Part shown: positions 60,141 to 64,000 of the stretch, one piece after another
Numbering within the stretch: position 1 is the stretch's first letter
Layout: the number at the start of each line of letters is the position of its first letter
DNA from: Muribaculaceae bacterium
GTDB taxonomy: Bacteria > Bacteroidota > Bacteroidia > Bacteroidales > Muribaculaceae
Reading direction: 5' to 3'
Length of the DNA stretch: 64,000 nt
Assembly: GCA_017436845.1 (NCBI GenBank)
Contig: JAFSCJ010000011.1
Span: 1 to 64,000, forward strand
Notes under the pieces: model-generated
The model's database searches: none
What the model saw: only the letters and a program-made list of their open reading frames with translations
Told to the model about the DNA's origin: nothing
Program-made: the position numbers and the translations under genes

Positions 60141-61100
60141 TTATTTTGCTTCCCAGCCGAGGGCGCTAGCTCCGAGAACAGCGGCATCGGCCTCTTTGAG
60201 TTCTGATAGGAGAACTTTTACTTTGCCTTTCCATATAGAGAGCATATTTTTCTCCATTGAGTTGCGCAAAGGCTTCATTAGCAATTCTCCTGATTTAGCA
60301 AGACCACCAAATAGAATGATTGCTTCGGGTGCTGAGAATACTGTGAAATCAGCAAATGCTTCGCCAAGCATGTTGCCGGTGAATTCAAAGATGTCTTTGG
60401 CTAATTTATCGCCAGCAATGGCTGCGTCATATACGTCTTTAGATGTGATATCCTCAGTAGGGATATTGCGAAGTAATGAATCATCAGAGCGAGCTTCAAG
60501 GAATTCGCGAGCTGTGCGAGCAACACCGGTGGCCGAGCAATATGCTTCAAGACAACCTGTGCGACCGCATCCACAAAGACGACCATTGTTGCGTTTCATG
60601 ATAACGTGCCCAAGTTCGCCTGCAAATCCGTCATGTCCATATACTAATTGACCATTGATGACGATACCACTTCCCACACCTGTTCCAAGTGTTATCATGA
60701 TAAAGTCTTTCAATCCGCGAGCAGCACCATAGGTCATTTCGCCTATAGCAGCAGCATTAGCATCATTAGTGATGGCAACGGGTATGCCAAATTTTTCGCT
60801 GACAAGTTTTGCCAAGGGTATTGGAGTTGGCCATGGAAGGTTTACTCCATCCTCAATAATGCCGGAGAAATAGTTGGCATTTGGTGCGCCTATCCCGATA
60901 CCATGAATTTTACCTACAGCATCGTTTGCCTCAATCAATTTTGTGGTTTCAGTGAATAGCTCATTGATATAGTCATCAATGTTGCTGTGCTTTTGGGTTT
61001 TTATAGAAGAACTTGCGATAACAACACCGCGAGCATCAACGATACCAAACACGGTGTTTGTTCCGCCCATGTCGATACCTATTACATATGGTTTACTCAT
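60141..61100 (-). CDS. ROK-family sugar kinase (glucokinase-like)
   Basis: This 319-residue kinase has IGIDMGGTNTVFGIVDARG (phosphate-1), TNDANAAAIGEMTYGAARG, LGTGVGSGIVINGQLVYG and the ROK zinc motif CGCGRTGCLEAYCSATG. The ligands for glucose (HDGFAGELGH) are intact. It could act on glucose or on N-acetylhexosamines such as GlcNAc. A promoter with TATCTTTG (- strand, 61235-61228) would give a leader of about 118 nt. Confidence 0.88.
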   Translation of the reverse strand: MSKPYVIGIDMGGTNTVFGIVDARGVVIASSSIKTQKHSNIDDYINELFTETTKLIEANDAVGKIHGIGIGAPNANYFSGIIEDGVNLPWPTPIPLAKLVSEKFGIPVAITNDANAAAIGEMTYGAARGLKDFIMITLGTGVGSGIVINGQLVYGHDGFAGELGHVIMKRNNGRLCGCGRTGCLEAYCSATGVARTAREFLEARSDDSLLRNIPTEDITSKDVYDAAIAGDKLAKDIFEFTGNMLGEAFADFTVFSAPEAIILFGGLAKSGELLMKPLRNSMEKNMLSIWKGKVKVLLSELKEADAAVLGASALGWEAK

Positions 61101-61227
61101 GATTTTATATTTATATAGTTAATGTATGATTATATTCTGCAAATTTAATGCTTTATTTAAAATAAATCAGCATGGGTACCAGTATCTGTAAGAATTAATA
61201 CTAATTCAGTCTCACGTTGCTTAATGA

Positions 61228-61256
61228 CAAAGATAGTGAAATTTCTTTATAGCAAT
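61228..61256 (-). promoter_or_regulatory. Promoter for the ROK gene
   Basis: On the - strand, TTG (61254-61256), 18 nt, then TATCTTTG (61228-61235). The gap 61101-61316 otherwise shows a second weak TAAATTTG box (61147-61140) and nothing else that I recognise. Confidence 0.5.
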
Positions 61257-61316
61257 AACCATTATGAAGAAAAAATGTTTGGTTTTGCTATATACATAAT
61301 AATAAAATTATAAATG

Positions 61317-61350
61317 CAAAAAAGAGAAAAGCTATTGCTTTTCTCTTTGT
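61317..61350 (-). terminator. Terminator after tRNA-fMet
   Basis: AAAGAGAAAAGC and GCTTTTCTCTTT pair over 12 bp with a 4-nt loop; on the - strand a TTTTTTG tail follows. It begins 5 nt after the tRNA. Confidence 0.85.
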
Positions 61351-61355
61351 CTGAG

Positions 61356-61427
61356 TGGCGGAGGCTGGACTCGAACCAACGACCTCCAGGTTATGAGCCT
61401 GGCGAGCTACCACTGCTCCACTCCGCG
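61356..61427 (-). tRNA. Initiator tRNA-Met (anticodon CAT)
   Basis: The 72-nt sequence starts CGCGGAGTGGAGCAG and has TAGCTCGCC, the loop CTCATAA (anticodon CAT) and the T arm GTTGG-TTCGAGT-CCAGC, closely matching initiator tRNA. Base 1 is C and base 72 is C, so the first pair is mismatched, a hallmark of initiators. The anticodon stem has CCAGG/CCTGG rather than three GC pairs in a row. CCA is not encoded. Confidence 0.9.
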
Positions 61428-61441
61428 ATGTTTTCTGAGTG

Positions 61442-61473
61442 CAAAGGTACAGCCTTTGTTGATATCTACCAAA
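61442..61473 (-). promoter_or_regulatory. Promoter for tRNA-fMet
   Basis: On the - strand, TTTG (61470-61473), 20 nt, then TACCTTTG (61442-61449): a full consensus, ending about 15 nt before the tRNA. Confidence 0.8.
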
Positions 61474-61570
61474 TAAAATGAGTAGAATTACGCTTAAATA
61501 TTGTTAAAATTATGTTTTGCAGCATAAAATTGATGCAGGCTATAAAAATATGTATCGGGTTTGTCATTAT

Positions 61571-61604
61571 AAAAAATAGGGTGGCAATATTCTGCCACCC
61601 ATTG
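61571..61604 (-). terminator. Terminator after the DUF4878 lipoprotein gene
   Basis: GGGTGGCA (61579-61586) and TGCCACCC (61593-61600) form an 8-bp stem; on the - strand TATTTTTTAT follows. It lies 20 nt beyond the stop codon. Confidence 0.88.
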
Positions 61605-61623
61605 ATGTTAGGAAAAGTTGTGC

Positions 61624-62031
61624 TTATTTGTTAACTGCGGGTTTCCACTCTCCGTCAACAAGAACAAAATCGAGGCTGTTTTTTTCAGTAGAGCCGTCGC
61701 CATATGTAATTTCGTATTTTACTTTTGCGCTTTGACCATCTTCAGCAATTTCTTCGCTAAGAATAGTGTAAGATGCAAATCCGCCTTTCTTTTCTGTTTG
61801 TTTGTCAACTTTTTCTTTAAACAAAGAAACATACATTTGTTTTAGTTGCTCTACTTCTTCGGCAGTGGCATCTTTGCTCATGTGAAGTTTATCAACAAAA
61901 CCTTCATAGTCTTTAGCTTTGATGAGTTCAATACATTCTGTCGCTGCATCGGAAGGAGTTGATGCTCCACCACCACAAGATGTTGTCATGATTGCAAACA
62001 TGCAAATCAACGCGAAAAATAATTTTTTCAT
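61624..62031 (-). CDS. DUF4878-type small lipoprotein
   Basis: The ATG at 62031 gives 135 residues with a lipoprotein signal (MKKLFFALICMFAIMTTSC); the longer start at 62076 is rejected. The mature part has the DUF4878 pattern: ATECIELIKAKDYEGFVDKL, then EEVEQLKQMYVSLFKEKVD, and an end like VDGEWKPAVNK, an NTF2-like fold. Function is unknown. It is the last gene of an operon of three envelope genes, 28 nt after the YiiX-like gene. Confidence 0.82.
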   Translation of the reverse strand: MKKLFFALICMFAIMTTSCGGGASTPSDAATECIELIKAKDYEGFVDKLHMSKDATAEEVEQLKQMYVSLFKEKVDKQTEKKGGFASYTILSEEIAEDGQSAKVKYEITYGDGSTEKNSLDFVLVDGEWKPAVNK

Positions 62032-62059
62032 GATAAATAATTTTTTAGGGGTTAGTAAA

Positions 62060-62686
62060 TCAATATTTATAAACACTTATTAGTTTTTCGTTTCTGTAAA
62101 TGTCTGACGGCATTATGTAGTTTCCTGACGCTCCAGGAATATTTATTACTGTTGACCTATTTTCGGCTAAGTCTATGTCAATGTGGCTAAACAGTAGCTG
62201 AATGAGTTCAGTGCAATATAATTTGGTCGTATCATTAACATTATAGTCGTGATCGAATTTAATCTTTTGATGAGCTTTCTCTAAAGCTATATTATTTATA
62301 ATGTTGCGCATTGAATCGGACAATGGTATTCTCATTATTTCTCCTTTTGATGCGCGAGAAGGGGAGTAGAATGACTCAATAGGTTCAAGTTTGACACGAT
62401 CAAAATCACCTTTGAAATCAGGCTCTCCTGGTACGGCGTGAACGACTTTTAAACTGTCATTATGTTTAACAATGATACCGATGTGGGAATACATTCCATG
62501 AGCATCATTATAAACAACAACCTCGCTGATGAAGCCTTCGCCCCGACGAAAAGCAATGTCGCCTTGCTGCAATTTGTCAAGAGGAAATTGTAGCGCCTGC
62601 TTTTGCTCTTGCGTGTCATATTGCACCATTCCCATTGAAATGATAATTGTGAATATTGTAATTATAACATTGTAAAAATTGTTCAT
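62060..62686 (-). CDS. YiiX/YebB-like permuted NlpC/P60 cysteine hydrolase
   Basis: This 208-residue exported protein (hydrophobic start MNNFYNVIITIFTIIISMGM) has the order His first, Cys later, as in permuted papain-like YiiX enzymes: LQQGDIAFRRGEGFISEVVV, YSHIGIIVKHNDSL (catalytic His) and KLYCTELIQLLF (catalytic Cys). Members cleave amides or thioesters of lipids or peptides; a wall peptidase role is possible but unproven. Its ATG overlaps the stop of the preceding gene by 4 nt. Confidence 0.78.
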   Translation of the reverse strand: MNNFYNVIITIFTIIISMGMVQYDTQEQKQALQFPLDKLQQGDIAFRRGEGFISEVVVYNDAHGMYSHIGIIVKHNDSLKVVHAVPGEPDFKGDFDRVKLEPIESFYSPSRASKGEIMRIPLSDSMRNIINNIALEKAHQKIKFDHDYNVNDTTKLYCTELIQLLFSHIDIDLAENRSTVINIPGASGNYIMPSDIYRNEKLISVYKY

Positions 62687-63843
62687 CGGTTATTCAACGC
62701 ATCTTCCTTGGATTCGTATATACCTCCTTTTTTATTGGTCCAATCACCATCAAAGGTCTGCCATGCTTCAGGTTTATCATTCTTTTTACCGCCGACATTA
62801 CTACCACTATTTCCACCGTTTTTAAATGCAAAAGCAAGTCCGAAAAATGCTGCACAGATAATGAGAATTTGAAGAATTATTTCAAATATAACGATAATGA
62901 CTCCGATAATAGCCACTATTGATGCGATAATATACACTATTCCAAACACAGTAAATGCAGTGCCAGCAACCGTGCCAAGAATTTTTACATTCTTTCTGAG
63001 TGATATTAAAATGCCAATACCTAATGCTGCTAAAAATGTTACTATCGAAAGTATATCTCGCAGAGTCGAACCTATTCCCATTGATGTTAATGAAATGACC
63101 GCAACTATCCACAAAGGGATGCATATGGCAAGGCTTATAGCCATTGGTTTAATTGACAAATTTTCGTTACTATTTTCCCCTAATAGCAATTGCTCATATA
63201 TTTTAATGCTAAACAATTGAAATGCAACAAAGAGCATAAACGGAATGGCGCGAATCAGTGAGCCCCAAAATCCATAATTATCCATAGAACACCACCAAAA
63301 GGCATCAGTGCCTAATGTCAGATAAGCCCACACTTCCATCAATGATGCAATAATCATACATCCCGGCACCATATACAGAGCAAGTTCCTTGATTGTTTTG
63401 GATTTAAACCCTAAAAACGTAAAGACAATAGCCAATATGAAAAACAATGCTATTATGGCATAAGGGGTAAATGTTGCAAAGAATTTTCCTGACCATGAGT
63501 GATTTACGCGTTCGCGAGTATCGCCGAATATATCCTCTACTCCTTCTGGGTTATCTTCACTAAACAATAGGTACTTTGATCTCACACCATACTCTTTCCC
63601 ATCTATTTCTATTGCGCCATAACTTTTCTTCCCTTTAAGTAACCGTGTTACTTCCACCTCTTCGCCCATAGCCATCTTGAACACGGGCTCTCCTAAGGTC
63701 TCTGTGTCGGAATTATCATTGGTAAGAGTTATTTTATATACCTCCACCGAATCTCCGAAGTTATCATCAATGATATATTTCTGTGCCAATATTGGCAATG
63801 CAAATGTTGTTAATAAACTAAGTAACAATACAACTCGTTTCAT
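62683..63843 (-). CDS. Membrane protein with an exported SH3-like N-terminal domain
   Basis: This 386-residue protein has a signal peptide (1-20, ending ILAQ) and an N-terminal beta domain (about 25-105, FKMAMGEEVEVTRLLKGKKS) that could be SH3-like. Hydrophobic segments follow at about 125-350: three or four single spans and a long double span at 315-350. The Gly/Asn-rich linker NGGNSGSNVGG then leads to a short C-terminal tail. I do not recognise the family. Domain order suggests a periplasmic sensor domain on a multi-span membrane part. It is the first gene of the unit with 62060 and 61624; a TAAATTTG box (63967-63960) is a weak promoter candidate. Confidence 0.65.
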   Translation of the reverse strand: MKRVVLLLSLLTTFALPILAQKYIIDDNFGDSVEVYKITLTNDNSDTETLGEPVFKMAMGEEVEVTRLLKGKKSYGAIEIDGKEYGVRSKYLLFSEDNPEGVEDIFGDTRERVNHSWSGKFFATFTPYAIIALFFILAIVFTFLGFKSKTIKELALYMVPGCMIIASLMEVWAYLTLGTDAFWWCSMDNYGFWGSLIRAIPFMLFVAFQLFSIKIYEQLLLGENSNENLSIKPMAISLAICIPLWIVAVISLTSMGIGSTLRDILSIVTFLAALGIGILISLRKNVKILGTVAGTAFTVFGIVYIIASIVAIIGVIIVIFEIILQILIICAAFFGLAFAFKNGGNSGSNVGGKKNDKPEAWQTFDGDWTNKKGGIYESKEDALNNR

Positions 63844-64000
63844 GCCTTATTTTGGTGAGATTCTATAAGATTATAATTATCATTAAAGTGAGTAGTCAGA
63901 ACCTCATTTAAGACTATCGCTAATGCAGTAGTTCTTGCTCGATTGATTAAATCGTATTACAAATTTAGGTTTAGAAGATGCTAAAAATGAGTCAAATTAT

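Overview
The window looks like a chromosomal segment of an AT-rich member of the Bacteroidales (Bacteroidota). Three things support this. Several secreted proteins end in a type IX secretion (T9SS) sorting domain. Many promoters have the Bacteroidetes -33/-7 form (TTTG, about 19-21 nt, TAnnTTTG). The gene families present (DUF1343/NamZ, DUF4922, DUF5683, YitT, S66 peptidase, MurT-MurK-MurQ) are typical of this group. I cannot fix the genus; a gut Muribaculaceae- or Tannerella-like lineage would fit. There is no prophage, insertion sequence, CRISPR array or rRNA. Gene order is ordinary core-like chromosome throughout.

Positions 1-22231 are all on the + strand and form a large peptidoglycan breakdown and recycling locus. 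It begins with the tail of a T9SS cargo protein, then two repeats of a beta-propeller (PD40) gene followed by a large T9SS-exported N-acetylmuramoyl-L-alanine amidase (374-7081). A terminator and new promoter follow, then an amidase-like protein with an inserted golvesin-like domain (7202-10147). Next come a two-part GT2 glycosyltransferase, a DUF4922 GalT/HIT-like protein and a SpoIID-domain protein without a signal peptide. An AmpG-like permease, the exo-muramidase NamZ, a D-lactate-dehydrogenase-type flavo-iron-sulfur protein and MurT, MurK and MurQ complete it. Amidases strip peptides, NamZ frees MurNAc, MurT/MurK import and phosphorylate it, MurQ splits MurNAc-6-P into GlcNAc-6-P and D-lactate, and the flavoprotein may oxidise the D-lactate. 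The roles of the GT2, DUF4922 and SpoIID genes are unknown and are the best place to look for new biology.

Positions 22319-33069 hold serB, a secreted phosphodiester glycosidase, a patatin/outer-membrane barrel protein, a small ribbon-helix-helix/SPFH pair on the - strand, argD-proC, a tail-less SSB and an unknown exported protein. Positions 33104-38646 are a - strand block: MltD-like transglycosylase with three LysM domains, DUF5683, ParB, ParA and YitT. Positions 38885-46821 hold an outer-membrane barrel, a serine hydrolase, trpS, an Lrp regulator, a GNAT acetyltransferase, a zinc-type ABC binding protein and ATPase without permease, tRNA-Pro, an LD-carboxypeptidase and a pRiA4b ORF-3-like protein.

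Positions 47189-51357 form a probable operon (TPR-PD40 protein, CstA, PHP phosphatase, O6-alkylguanine methyltransferase). A - strand two-gene unit follows (membrane protein and winged-helix regulator) with two copies of a palindromic operator. After a lipocalin-like lipoprotein and a PAP2 phosphatase comes a 416-bp gap with a strongly folded putative RNA on the - strand. Positions 54338-59224 are a tight unit (metA, 3'-5' exonuclease, small membrane protein, prolyl oligopeptidase, lipoprotein). The window ends with a metallo-beta-lactamase-fold hydrolase, an ROK kinase, initiator tRNA-Met, and a three-gene envelope operon on the - strand.
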